NCBI GenBank assembly: GCA_021323335.1
Contig: JAJTCN010000004.1
Coordinates: forward strand, 1-64,000
DNA: 64,000 bases
DNA from: Ramlibacter sp.
GTDB taxonomy: Bacteria; Pseudomonadota; Gammaproteobacteria; Burkholderiales; Burkholderiaceae_C
Direction: 5' to 3'
Positions 7,903 to 16,749 of the stretch are shown piece after piece. A program made the translations under genes and the position numbers. Below the pieces are notes generated by a model. That model saw only the letters and a list, made by a program, of their open reading frames with translations, ran no database searches and had not been told where the DNA came from. Within the stretch, counting starts at the first letter, position 1. Every line of letters begins with the position of its first letter.

Positions 7903-8690
7903 ACGCCACCGCCCTCATCGCCGAAGACGAGCCGCTGCTGGCGCAAGCGCTGCAGGCCGAGCTGGCCCGCGCCTGGCCGGAGCTGCGCATCGTGGAGACG
8001 GTGGGCGACGGCGCCTCGGCCGTGCGCGCCGCGCTGGCGCACCGGCCGGACGTGCTGTTCTTCGACATCCGCATGCCGGGCGAAGGCGGGCTGGACGCGG
8101 CGGCGGAGCTCGCGGACCACTGGCCCGCCGGCACGCCGTTCCCCGCGCTGGTCTTCGTCACCGCATTCGACCAATATGCGCTGCAGGCCTTCGATGCCCA
8201 GGCCGTGGACTACGTGCTCAAGCCAGTGCAGGGCGCGCGGCTGCGCAAGACCGTGGAGAAGGTGAAGGCGGTGCTGGGCCGGCGCGGCCCCGGCGACTTC
8301 GACGCGACGCTGGACCAGCTGCGCCACCTGCTGCGGGCGACGGGGCAACCGGAAGCGGCCCCGCCGCTGCTGAAGGTGATCCAGGCCAGCGTGGGCGCCA
8401 GCGTCCGCATGGTGCCGGTGGAGGAAGTCGTCTACTTCGAGGCCGCGGACAAGTACGTGCGCGTGGTGTTCGGCGAAGGCGAGGTCCTGATTCGCACGCC
8501 GCTGAAGGACCTGCTGCCCCAGCTGGATGGCAAGCTGTTCTGGCAGGTGCATCGCGGCACCGTCGTGCGCTCCACCGCCATCGACAGCCTGCATCGCGAC
8601 GAAGCGGGCAAATTGCACCTGGCCTTGCGCGATCGCAAGGAGAGGCTGCCGGTGAGCCGCCTCTACGCGCACCTGTTCAAGCCGATGTAG
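7899..8690 (+). CDS. LytTR-family response regulator
   Basis: 263 aa. Receiver domain residues ~1-125: acidic pocket AEDEP, phospho-acceptor Asp in FFDIRMPGEGG, and the Lys in YVLKPVQ. A ~45-residue linker leads to a LytTR DNA-binding domain (residues ~165-260; VEEVVYFEAADKYVRV, FWQVHRGTVVR). LytTR regulators bind direct repeats and activate envelope or secreted-factor genes. Translationally coupled (ATGA) to the LytS-type kinase, its certain partner. The gene ends the operon; no terminator follows for about 240 bases. Confidence 0.94.
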   Translation: MNATALIAEDEPLLAQALQAELARAWPELRIVETVGDGASAVRAALAHRPDVLFFDIRMPGEGGLDAAAELADHWPAGTPFPALVFVTAFDQYALQAFDAQAVDYVLKPVQGARLRKTVEKVKAVLGRRGPGDFDATLDQLRHLLRATGQPEAAPPLLKVIQASVGASVRMVPVEEVVYFEAADKYVRVVFGEGEVLIRTPLKDLLPQLDGKLFWQVHRGTVVRSTAIDSLHRDEAGKLHLALRDRKERLPVSRLYAHLFKPM

Positions 8691-8928
8691 CGGTCGGCCG
8701 CGCAACTGTCCGGGTTGGGCTGTCGTCCGGCAACGGCAGTGGGCGCCGTCCTACAGGGCAGAACGCCGGCCACGCGGTTTACTACAAGGCATCGAATTGC
8801 ACGAAAGGCGCGTGTCGTCCCACGAACCGGCAAACGCGTTTCGTCTCCCGGTCACCCCGACTCCTCTGAGTCCCCTCCTCCTCCGGGGTGAGCTGGTCCG
8901 GCCCTCCGTCCCGCGACTGGCATTGTTA
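8691..8928 (+). other. Gene-free stretch, possible small RNA ahead of a strong terminator
   Basis: No convincing coding frame. The stretch contains several potential hairpins, including TCACCCCG pairing with CGGGGTGA near 8849-8893, and leads into the textbook terminator at 8929. It could be a long 3' UTR of the LytR gene or an independent small RNA. I could not match it to 6S, 4.5S, tmRNA or RNase P RNA. Confidence 0.35.
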
Positions 8929-8961
8929 CCCCCAGGTTCCAAGACCTGGGGGTTCTTTTTT
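8929..8961 (+). terminator. Strong Rho-independent terminator
   Basis: CCCCCAGGT pairs perfectly with ACCTGGGGG around the loop TCCAAG, followed by TTCTTTTTTT. It is the best intrinsic terminator in the window, yet the nearest upstream coding gene ends 238 bases earlier, which suggests it terminates an RNA rather than only the LytR mRNA. Confidence 0.92.
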
Positions 8962-9095
8962 TCCCGCCTTGCCAACTAGTGCGCACCGCGGGGACTACTG
9001 CTCGGTAGAAGTGGTCCGACACTTGCAGTTGGGCACAACCGGCATGTAAACCGTTTCAACGGGCTTACTCTGTAAACACTCAGAGGAACAACCCA

Positions 9096-9353
9096 ATGAA
9101 AGACGGAAAACCCATTGACACAGGGGGGCCGGACGACCGGCACCCTGGGACGGGGCCGGGGCGACGAAGCAGTGGGCAGAAAAAGCAGCGCGGCTTCGTC
9201 GCGCGCGCCACGGCCGGCGGGCACAGCGGGCACGGATCAGAAAGCGTCCGGCCGCACCTGCGGGACCAGCTGAAGCTCAAGGCACTGCTGCCCACCCCGT
9301 ACCCGACCTCGGGCGAGCAACACGACTCCGGCAAGGAAGAACGCCACCGCTGA
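9096..9353 (+). CDS. Hypothetical hydrophilic protein of 85 aa
   Basis: MKDGKPIDTGGPDDRHPG... has a plausible ribosome-binding site (AGAGGA, 7 bases upstream) and lies alone between two terminators. The product is very hydrophilic, rich in Gly, Arg, His and Ser, with no domain, membrane segment or signal peptide, so it would be largely disordered. Several antisense frames are also open here, and composition alone does not prove coding. A weak promoter (TTGCAG, 16 bases, TGTAAA) is visible near 9021-9050. Treat as possible. Confidence 0.4.
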   Translation: MKDGKPIDTGGPDDRHPGTGPGRRSSGQKKQRGFVARATAGGHSGHGSESVRPHLRDQLKLKALLPTPYPTSGEQHDSGKEERHR

Positions 9354-9413
9354 GGCGGCCGGCGCAGGAATTACAACGCGGGACGGCGCGACCCACGCAG
9401 TGCTGAAAGGGCC

Positions 9414-9446
9414 CAAAAAGAGGCCCCAGCCTGTGGGCGTGGGGCC
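9414..9446 (-). terminator. Rho-independent terminator on the minus strand
   Basis: Read on the minus strand, GGCCCCA pairs with TGGGGCC around an 11-base loop and is followed by TCTTTTTG. It serves the Tyr/Pro-rich protein gene that ends at 9510. Confidence 0.75.
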
Positions 9447-9509
9447 AATGCTTGGAGAGCCTGAAAATGGTGCTTGGTTCTCGGCGAGCACCGCGCCAGT
9501 TCTTTTGCC

Positions 9510-9836
9510 TTACCAGCCGCGGATGCGCACGCCGATGACGGGCGCGGGGCGCACCCAGACGCGCGGGCGGTACACCACGCGCGGCGGGGCGTAGTACACC
9601 GGGGCCGGAGCGTAGTAGGTCGGCGCGTTGTAGTAGACGGGCGCCGGCGCGTAGGCGACCGGGGGCGCCACGTAGGCGGGCTGGGCGTAATACCCGGGGT
9701 AATACCCGCCGTAGTACCCGCCGATCGGCACGTTGAAGCCGAAGTGGACGGAAGTGCGTGCGTGGGCGACGGAGCCGACGGTGGCGAGTCCCAGCAGCGC
9801 GGCGGCGGCCAGGGTACGAGAGAGCGTCAGTTTCAT
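9510..9836 (-). CDS. Secreted Tyr/Pro/Ala-rich low-complexity protein
   Basis: 108 aa from MKLTLSRTL; the ORF-track start 14 codons upstream lacks a signal sequence. A signal peptide (LAAAALLGLATVGSVAHA) is followed by GYYGGYYPGYYAQP and several PAPVYY / APPRVVY blocks. Such YP-rich exported proteins are common and uncharacterised in Burkholderiales and are presumed surface or periplasmic. Ends with basic RPAPVIGVRIRGW. It is transcribed divergently from glnS across about 190 bases and has its own terminator. Confidence 0.8.
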   Translation of the reverse strand: MKLTLSRTLAAAALLGLATVGSVAHARTSVHFGFNVPIGGYYGGYYPGYYAQPAYVAPPVAYAPAPVYYNAPTYYAPAPVYYAPPRVVYRPRVWVRPAPVIGVRIRGW

Positions 9837-10027
9837 GATGTGTGGTCCTGCTTGTACTGCGAAGGGCGAAGGCCCCACTGCCTTGATTTAACGTTTCCGC
9901 CCCGGCACCGGCTATGGCTGCTTGGTCAAAACCGTTGCGGAAAGTAACGCGTTTACCGAAGGCCGCCGAAAACCGCCACTTCGTCACGGGAAGGGCGCTC
10001 GACAAGGCATGACAGAATCGTCGGGAT

Positions 10028-11821
<1,794 letters not shown>

Positions 11822-11829
11822 CGGCTGTG

Positions 11830-11897
11830 GTAGGGCGGGTTCGCGACAGCGACCCCGCCAGCATCGTTGTCGGGGTCGCTTCGCGAACCCGACCTAC
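11830..11897. repeat. Long imperfect palindrome after glnS
   Basis: GTAGGGCGGGTTCGCG... pairs with ...CGCGAACCCGACCTAC over about 28 bp with one mismatch and one bulged base, leaving a 13-base loop. A half copy of the same unit (CGGGTTCGCGCAGCGACCCC) lies at 63932, and a related larger palindrome lies at 50081. It is probably a dispersed repeat that also acts as a terminator. Confidence 0.85.
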
Positions 11898-11996
11898 CTG
11901 GTGCCCGCGTCCGATCGCTGCGCGGTATCAAGTTGAGTCGAAACTCACGAGAATTGGGGTCAGATTCCAATTTCCCGTCTTGAACGTTCTGCCGTT

Positions 11997-12869
11997 CTAG
12001 GCCTTGCGCGTTCCACGGCACTTCGGGAAACCGGAACAGCCCCAGAAGTCGGAGCCGGCCGAGGCGCCCTGACGTGCGGTTCTACGCACCATCGCTCCGT
12101 CGCAGATCGGACACTGCGGCGTCGCCAGCTTCGGCTCTGCTCTTGCAGTTGCGACCGGGGGACGGGATACCGCATGGGAAGCGTCCTTACCGGCAGCCAG
12201 CGACACCTTGGCCCGCTGGATCAATCCCAGCAGGTGGCTCCCCTCCACCAGCTTCACGTTGAGGCCACTCGCGAACTCCTTTGCATCGGCAGTGAACGAT
12301 CCGGAAGTCACCACGAAACCGCCGGCCGCCCCACGGACGGCCATCACGCCGTAGAGATCGCGGACCACGTCCACGGAAACCTTGAACGCCTTCCATTGCT
12401 TGCACTGGACGAGAAAGGTTTCCGTCCCCTTGCGCAATACAAGGTCGACGCCGCCATCCGGCCCGGCGCCCCCCGACTCACTCACTGTGTAGCCCTGCAT
12501 GCGAAAGGCCTCGCCGACCAGCATCTCGAACTCCTGCCAGCTCATCCCGTTCAGGGCATCAGCGGCAGGGGAGTGAGTCACCGCCTTGACGAGATCCGTT
12601 CGCTTGCGGCGGTTGATCCACGAGATCAATGCCGCAACAGCGCAGAGCGCGGGAAAGGCGTACTGCAGGACGAGCCCCAGTGCAGGGATCATGATGCTGA
12701 AGACAGGAATGCTGACCTTCCCTTGCACGACCCCAGTGACGGGCCGGATCGCCGCCAACTGATAGAACACCAGCCAGCCGGCGAACCCGAGTGCCAGTGC
12801 GCCCCACCACGGCAACTTCGCCACCAGTTGCACCACTGCATCGGCGGCGCTTGTCTTCCTGCGACCCAT
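11997..12869 (-). CDS. Membrane-anchored Mrr-type restriction endonuclease-fold protein with C4 zinc finger
   Basis: 290 aa. N-terminal MGRRKTSAADAVVQLV, two membrane segments (ALALGFAGWLVFYQLAA and FSIMIPALGLVLQYAFPALCAVAALIS), a PD-(D/E)XK nuclease domain at ~110-225 (WQEFEMLVGEAF, GGVDLVL, FLVQCKQW, the last being the QxK variant typical of Mrr_cat), and a C-terminal CPICDGAMVRR...FWGCSGFPKC topoisomerase-type zinc finger. Mrr-fold proteins cleave (often modified) DNA; membrane-bound versions are widespread and their role is unknown. No methyltransferase adjoins. Base composition looks slightly below the window average. A 14-codon relic with the same N-terminus lies 2.3 kb away at 15155. 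Confidence 0.85.
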   Translation of the reverse strand: MGRRKTSAADAVVQLVAKLPWWGALALGFAGWLVFYQLAAIRPVTGVVQGKVSIPVFSIMIPALGLVLQYAFPALCAVAALISWINRRKRTDLVKAVTHSPAADALNGMSWQEFEMLVGEAFRMQGYTVSESGGAGPDGGVDLVLRKGTETFLVQCKQWKAFKVSVDVVRDLYGVMAVRGAAGGFVVTSGSFTADAKEFASGLNVKLVEGSHLLGLIQRAKVSLAAGKDASHAVSRPPVATARAEPKLATPQCPICDGAMVRRTARQGASAGSDFWGCSGFPKCRGTRKA

Positions 12870-13113
12870 CTTCTTCTCCCCCTGCGGTAGCAGATGCTAG
12901 ACGGGCACAGGCTGAAACCGGCTCGTCTGAACGGACGACGATGCGCTGGACCAACAGTTGCATCTCGCTCTCCGGCGACGTCGGGTGAAGACCACGCTGA
13001 GTCGAATCGCCCGTACACGCACGTACGTCGAAGACCGGCTTCTGTCGCGCGGGAGAGCGCCAACATCGGTTCGGTAGCGGCCTCGTGCCGCGACCAACCC
13101 ACAGGAGCCACAC

Positions 13114-13530
13114 ATGCAAGCAGATCAATGGAAGCAGAGCATCCAGCGCATCGAGGAATGCGCCGACGAGGCCAAGCGCCAGGTGCAGCAGGGGTCCGTG
13201 CCCGACGACGTTCGCCAGAACGTCCTGTCGCTCCACGACCAGGCCAAGCAGGCGCAGCAGCAGATCGAGAGAAGCAGCCAGCAGCAGCAGGGCGGCCAGG
13301 GCCAGCGGCAGTCGGGACAGCAGCAGGGGCAAGGGCAGCAGCTCCAGGGCCAGCAGGACCAGGGTCAGGACCAGCTGCGCCAGGCCGTGATGCAGATGGA
13401 GCAGTGCGGTGACCGCGCCATGCAGGCTTGCCGCAAGGCCGGCTCCGGCATCGACCCGCAGACGCAGCAGTCGATCCAGCGCCTGCACGACGAGGTCTCG
13501 AGCCTGAAGAAACAGATCCAGATGGGTTGA
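13114..13530 (+). CDS. Gln/Gly-rich protein with duplicated helical ends
   Basis: 138 aa; good ribosome-binding site (CACAGGAGCC). Two similar helical segments (QSIQRIEECADEAKRQV... at 9-55 and QAVMQMEQCGDRAMQACRK... at 90-135) both continue into an LHDQ/LHDE helix and flank a Gln/Gly linker (QQQGQGQQLQGQQ). Each half keeps a Cys in the E(E/Q)C(A/G)D context. No signal peptide or membrane segment. The Cys-bearing helices faintly recall four-helix Cys-rich metal-binding proteins but too few Cys are present to claim that. Function unknown. It lies between the nuclease and the SGNH-like gene. Confidence 0.75.
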   Translation: MQADQWKQSIQRIEECADEAKRQVQQGSVPDDVRQNVLSLHDQAKQAQQQIERSSQQQQGGQGQRQSGQQQGQGQQLQGQQDQGQDQLRQAVMQMEQCGDRAMQACRKAGSGIDPQTQQSIQRLHDEVSSLKKQIQMG

Positions 13531-13651
13531 TGCCCCAGTGCGCGGTGGCCGGGCCACCGCGCATGCCCAGCGGCCGCCGCTCCTCCATTCGCGCTGGACC
13601 GGGGCCGCAACGCGCGCCTACACTGCCCCTCCCTTGCGGAAGGAGGCTCCC

Positions 13652-14530
13652 ATGGCGTCGCGCGTCATCTACAGCCACGAGTACATGGAGGAGGTCGAGA
13701 ACGGCACCCTCGTGCCGGAGAACTTCGATTACTTCTTCCTCTGCGAGGGCGACTCGTGGATGGACCGCAGTTCCCCGGTGCACATGTCGCTGCCCTTCGC
13801 GCTGGCCAGGATCTTCAAGGGCGGCGCGCGCGGGGACGACGCCTTGTTCATCAACCTCTCGCGCTTCGGTCACACGCTGCGGCACATCGCGGACTGCCTG
13901 AACGACGACCTGCACCAGTGGCTGAACACCCAGGACATGGGCTTCACCTTCGACGCCCTCCTCTTCAGCGCCGCGGGCAATGACTTCATCGATGCGGCGC
14001 TCGACCCGCCGCCCGGCCAGGGCATCCTGAAGGATGTGCGCACCGCTCCGGCGCCGACGTCCGAGAACGATTGCATCGATGTCCAGGCGGTAGCGACGCT
14101 GGTGATCGACTTCCTGGATCCCAACTTCGACAAGCTCTATCGCGCGGTGCGCGACAGCCGCCAGCGCGCGGACCTGCCGATCTTCCTGAACGGCTACAAC
14201 CAACCCGTCGCGCGCAATGCCCCCGCCTTCCCGGGCTCGGGACCCTGGCTGTCCAGGGCCTACATCCAGAACGGCATTCCGACGTCACTCTGGGAGGACG
14301 TGACCCGCCGCATCTTCATCGACGTGGAGGCCGCGGTCACGGGTTGGACCAAGGTGGACGGCCGCGACAACCTGTTCGTCGTGCCCACCAGCGCCGTGGA
14401 CCTGGAACCGGCCGATCCGCAGAGCACCGGCAGCAGCGGCGACTGGCAGAACGAGATCCACCCCAACACCGGCGGGTGGAACAAGCTGGCGAAGGTGTGG
14501 CTGCAGGAGATCCGGAAGGTCGTGCCGTAG
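13652..14530 (+). CDS. SGNH/GDSL-like hydrolase
   Basis: 292 aa; start ATG 13652 follows a strong AAGGAGG. Block I FLCEGDSWMD supplies the candidate Ser nucleophile, GNDF (SAAGNDFIDAAL) corresponds to block III Asn, and NEIHPNTGGW supplies the catalytic His near the C-terminus, the order expected of SGNH hydrolases. No signal peptide, so the enzyme appears cytoplasmic, which is less usual for esterases of this fold. Substrate unknown. Monocistronic; the convergent HEPN-like gene ends 10 bases downstream. Confidence 0.75.
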   Translation: MASRVIYSHEYMEEVENGTLVPENFDYFFLCEGDSWMDRSSPVHMSLPFALARIFKGGARGDDALFINLSRFGHTLRHIADCLNDDLHQWLNTQDMGFTFDALLFSAAGNDFIDAALDPPPGQGILKDVRTAPAPTSENDCIDVQAVATLVIDFLDPNFDKLYRAVRDSRQRADLPIFLNGYNQPVARNAPAFPGSGPWLSRAYIQNGIPTSLWEDVTRRIFIDVEAAVTGWTKVDGRDNLFVVPTSAVDLEPADPQSTGSSGDWQNEIHPNTGGWNKLAKVWLQEIRKVVP

Positions 14531-14540
14531 CGAGACGGCG

Positions 14541-15158
14541 CTATGGGGGTCCGGACTCCGACCCATCATCCGTACGGAAAGCCTCCGAGAGCGCACGTTT
14601 GAAGTCGGCGCCGCGTAGCAGCGCGGCGACCTCCAAGCGGATTCTCTGGAAGGCTTCGCTCTCCACCCGCAAGAGCTGGAGCTCGCCCAGGCTTTCCTGA
14701 TGCTCGTCCTCAAGACGTTGCAGCAATGAACGACTGCTTTCGATGGAGTCTCTTGACCACACGTCATGAATCCCATGAACCAGTTTGTTCCGGCGCTTGA
14801 CGATAATGCTCAGCCTTTTCTTCCTGGCAGCGGCGTCAGCCGGCTCGCGGTCGAAGGAGAAACTGAACGAGAAGTGCGGCTCCCGACCTTCCGGAATGTC
14901 GTCCATATCCTTGATGGCCGGCTTCGTCAAAATCTTGTCGGCGAAATGACCCGCGAGACTTCCCAAACCCGCGTTCTTCAAGCGCTTCGCCCGCTTCTTC
15001 TGCAGTGTCGCGAGTTGCGACGCTGGCCCCGAGAGCTCGGAGGGAATGACCATGCTTCGAAGCATGCTCTCCATCTCCTGCAACACCATGAGGTTGCGTC
15101 CAATGGCGTGGAAGATTGCGGCGGTTAACTGCGCCAGTTCGTTGCCTTCAGCAGTCAT
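14541..15158 (-). CDS. HEPN-like protein, GC-poor gene, possible RNase toxin
   Basis: 205 aa, all-helical, not matched to a named family by eye. The motif RRNKLVHG at ~130 is a canonical HEPN signature (R-polar-x3-H, Rx4H), flanked by long helices; HEPN proteins are mostly RNases in toxin-antitoxin, abortive infection and CRISPR systems. Start chosen at ATG 15158, which overlaps (ATGA) the stop of a 14-codon upstream frame that begins like an Mrr-type nuclease. Counted by eye, GC in the middle of the gene is about 50%, against about 70% around it, a sign of transfer. A short FSFSFSF stretch lies mid-protein. The gene is real; the HEPN call is moderately supported. Confidence 0.65.
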   Translation of the reverse strand: MTAEGNELAQLTAAIFHAIGRNLMVLQEMESMLRSMVIPSELSGPASQLATLQKKRAKRLKNAGLGSLAGHFADKILTKPAIKDMDDIPEGREPHFSFSFSFDREPADAAARKKRLSIIVKRRNKLVHGIHDVWSRDSIESSRSLLQRLEDEHQESLGELQLLRVESEAFQRIRLEVAALLRGADFKRALSEAFRTDDGSESGPP

Positions 15159-15199
15159 TTCACGAGGTCCTCGGCGGGACTTGTCCTTCTTCGACCCAT
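15155..15199 (-). pseudogene. 14-codon relic/leader identical in style to the Mrr-type nuclease N-terminus
   Basis: MGRRRTSPAEDLVK followed by TGA. The first codons closely match MGRRKTSAADAVVQ of the nuclease at 12869 in protein and in DNA, and a GGAGG-type ribosome-binding site precedes its ATG. Its TGA overlaps the ATG of the HEPN-like gene. It is either the stub of a decayed nuclease gene or a leader now used for translational coupling. Confidence 0.6.
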
Positions 15200-15245
15200 T
15201 GCTCTTCCTCCGCCTTGATGGTGAGGGCAGTGAAGAGAAAGTGGA

Positions 15246-15278
15246 AGCCCTGGATTCCCGCCTTCGCGGGAATGACGG
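15246..15278. repeat. Palindromic intergenic repeat, single copy
   Basis: AGCCCTGGATTCCCGCCTTCGCGGGAATGACGG, same unit as at 1608, 15816 and 16779. It lies in the 282-base gap between the HEPN-like gene region and the eRF1-like gene. Confidence 0.85.
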
Positions 15279-15440
15279 AGGCTGGTGGATTCTTCGTGGG
15301 GTGCGCCCCACAGTGCGCATCGGGGTGAGACGTCCGCGGGCATGACGAAGACAGCGGCTCCCGGGTGCTTGACGCACGTCAAGCACCCGGGCCCCGCGGG
15401 GCCCCAAGATAGACCGGTCACAACCCGCACAGAAGACTTC

Positions 15441-15815
15441 ATGAGCACCTATCACGCCGTCGCCTGGATGGACCACACCGAAGCGCACGTCCTCCAGTTC
15501 GATCGCGAACACGTCGAAGCGCAGAAGGTGCGAGCCCGCAGCCACCACAAGCACCAGGGCCGCGACACCCACGACGCCAACTACTTCCCCGCGATCTACG
15601 GCGCACTGCAAGGCAACCAGGAGGTCCTGCTGGCCGGTCCCGGCCTGGCCCGCGAGGAGTTCGCCACCTGGGTGAAGAAGCAGCATCCCGATGCGGCCGT
15701 GCGCTTCGTTGATTCCGTGCCGTCCGACCACCCCACGGACGCGCAACTGGTCGCCCTGGCGCGCAAGTACTTCCTGAAGTTCGACCAGATGGCTGGCGAT
15801 CCGGCGCAGAAGTAA
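15441..15815 (+). CDS. Small eRF1-domain-like protein ('translational machinery protein')
   Basis: 124 aa; MSTYHAVAWMDHTEAHVLQFDREH is the start of a family that databases label 'translational machinery protein', resembling domain 1-2 of archaeal/eukaryotic release factor and Pelota (bacterial aRF1-like, baeRF). Pattern seen: alternating beta/alpha with ALQGNQEVLLAGPGLAREEF, FVDSVPSDHPTDAQLVALARKYF. A HHKHQGRDTHD stretch is His-rich. Role unknown; some relatives may act at stalled ribosomes. Single gene, with the palindromic repeat starting immediately after its stop codon. Confidence 0.7.
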   Translation: MSTYHAVAWMDHTEAHVLQFDREHVEAQKVRARSHHKHQGRDTHDANYFPAIYGALQGNQEVLLAGPGLAREEFATWVKKQHPDAAVRFVDSVPSDHPTDAQLVALARKYFLKFDQMAGDPAQK

Positions 15816-15848
15816 AGCCCCGGATTCCCGCCGTCGCGGGAATGACGG
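15816..15848. repeat. Palindromic intergenic repeat, single copy
   Basis: AGCCCCGGATTCCCGCCGTCGCGGGAATGACGG, directly abutting the preceding stop codon. Same family as 1608, 15246 and 16779. Confidence 0.85.
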
Positions 15849-15908
15849 ATACAGAACCGCCGAGCTCAGGCAAGATGCACCCTTGTCGTCGTCCCCACGG
15901 AGCACAAG

Positions 15909-16217
15909 ATGGTCTTGCTGGAATTCGCGATGGCGCCCACGGGCGAAGGTGAGAGCCTCAGCCGCCAGGTGGCCCGCATCCTGGACATCGTCGACCGCAG
16001 CGGCGTGAGCTACCAGCTCACCGCGATGGGCACCATCCTCGAAGGCGACTGGGACGAGGTGATGGGCGTGGTCAGCGAATGCTTCCGCGCGCTGCAGTTG
16101 GACTGCAAGCGCATCAGCCTGAACCTGAAGATGGACTACCGCGCCGGCACCGAGCCGCGCCTGCGCAGCAAGGTCGACGCGGTCGAAGGGCACGTGGGCA
16201 GGAAGCTGAGGACTTGA
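15909..16217 (+). CDS. MTH1187-family thiamine-binding protein
   Basis: 102 aa; matches the small YkoF/MTH1187 fold (PF01910), a ferredoxin-like tetramer that binds thiamine or related pyrimidines. Family features visible: LLEFAMAPTGEGESLSRQVARI, GVSYQLTAMGTILEG, the KRISLNLKMDYRAG strand and a terminal RLRSKV helix. Cytoplasmic. Likely a thiamine-salvage or buffering protein; no thiamine genes lie next to it. The downstream gene starts six bases after its stop, so the two are probably co-transcribed. Confidence 0.85.
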   Translation: MVLLEFAMAPTGEGESLSRQVARILDIVDRSGVSYQLTAMGTILEGDWDEVMGVVSECFRALQLDCKRISLNLKMDYRAGTEPRLRSKVDAVEGHVGRKLRT

Positions 16218-16223
16218 GGCCGC

Positions 16224-16742
16224 GTGGCACTCTTCACCGCAACCCCCGCCCGCCGCCAGGCGGTGATGATCGTCCTGCTGTCGCTGGCGACCGCCGGCGC
16301 TGTGATCCGCGCGCTCGCACCCAACCCCTCCACGCTGCGTGACATCGGCACGCTGCTGCTGGTGCTGTGGCTGCCGGCCGTGGGCAACCTCGTCGCCTGG
16401 TTCATCAAGCGGATCCCGCGGAAGGCCCCGCCGGCGACCGAGTTCGCCAGCGATGCCGCCTTCGCGCCGCAGTTGCGGGTGAGGCTGGAGCGGACGGAGC
16501 TCGCGGCCTCGATGTCACCCGGCGCATCGGCGTTCGTCGTGCTGGTGGGCCGGCGCGGCTTCGTCGCGCGGCTCGGCGCGCCGATCGGACGGGTGTTGGC
16601 GGTGCCGGGAGAGCAGGAGGCGATGCTGGAACTGCTGCATCCGGCAGGAGCGCTGCCGCGGCTCGGAGCGGGGACGCAGTTCCACTTGCTGGTGGGGACG
16701 CAGGCGGTGGCGAAAGGGCGGGTGGTGGGGCTGGCCAGCTGA
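16224..16742 (+). CDS. Membrane-anchored hypothetical protein
   Basis: 172 aa. Two N-terminal membrane segments (AVMIVLLSLATAGAVIRAL and IGTLLLVLWLPAVGNLVAWF) followed by a ~100-residue soluble C-terminal domain of beta character (AFVVLVGRRGFVARLGAPIGRVLAVPGE, LVGTQAVAKGRVVGLAS). No family recognised. The six-base gap after the thiamine-binding protein gene suggests an operon. ATG follows GGCCGC; an alternative GTG within the first codons (GTGGCACTC) is possible and would add one residue. Ends at a bidirectional terminator shared with the convergent aminotransferase gene. Confidence 0.7.
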   Translation: MALFTATPARRQAVMIVLLSLATAGAVIRALAPNPSTLRDIGTLLLVLWLPAVGNLVAWFIKRIPRKAPPATEFASDAAFAPQLRVRLERTELAASMSPGASAFVVLVGRRGFVARLGAPIGRVLAVPGEQEAMLELLHPAGALPRLGAGTQFHLLVGTQAVAKGRVVGLAS

Positions 16743-16749
16743 AAAAGAC

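Noticed and set aside
8797-8979. 60-aa plus-strand ORF reaching into the terminator
   Set aside because: It encodes the terminator hairpin (GSKTWGFFF) and has no ribosome-binding site; an RNA explanation is better.
13258-13372. CAGCAG-rich stretch as a microsatellite or phage-like repeat
   Set aside because: It is in frame and codes for the Gln/Gly linker of a plausible protein; periodicity follows codons.
14541-16193. 550-aa frame including the HEPN-like gene and upstream DNA
   Set aside because: Only the last 205 codons show protein-like composition; the rest is antisense to the eRF1-like and thiamine-binding genes and crosses two repeats.
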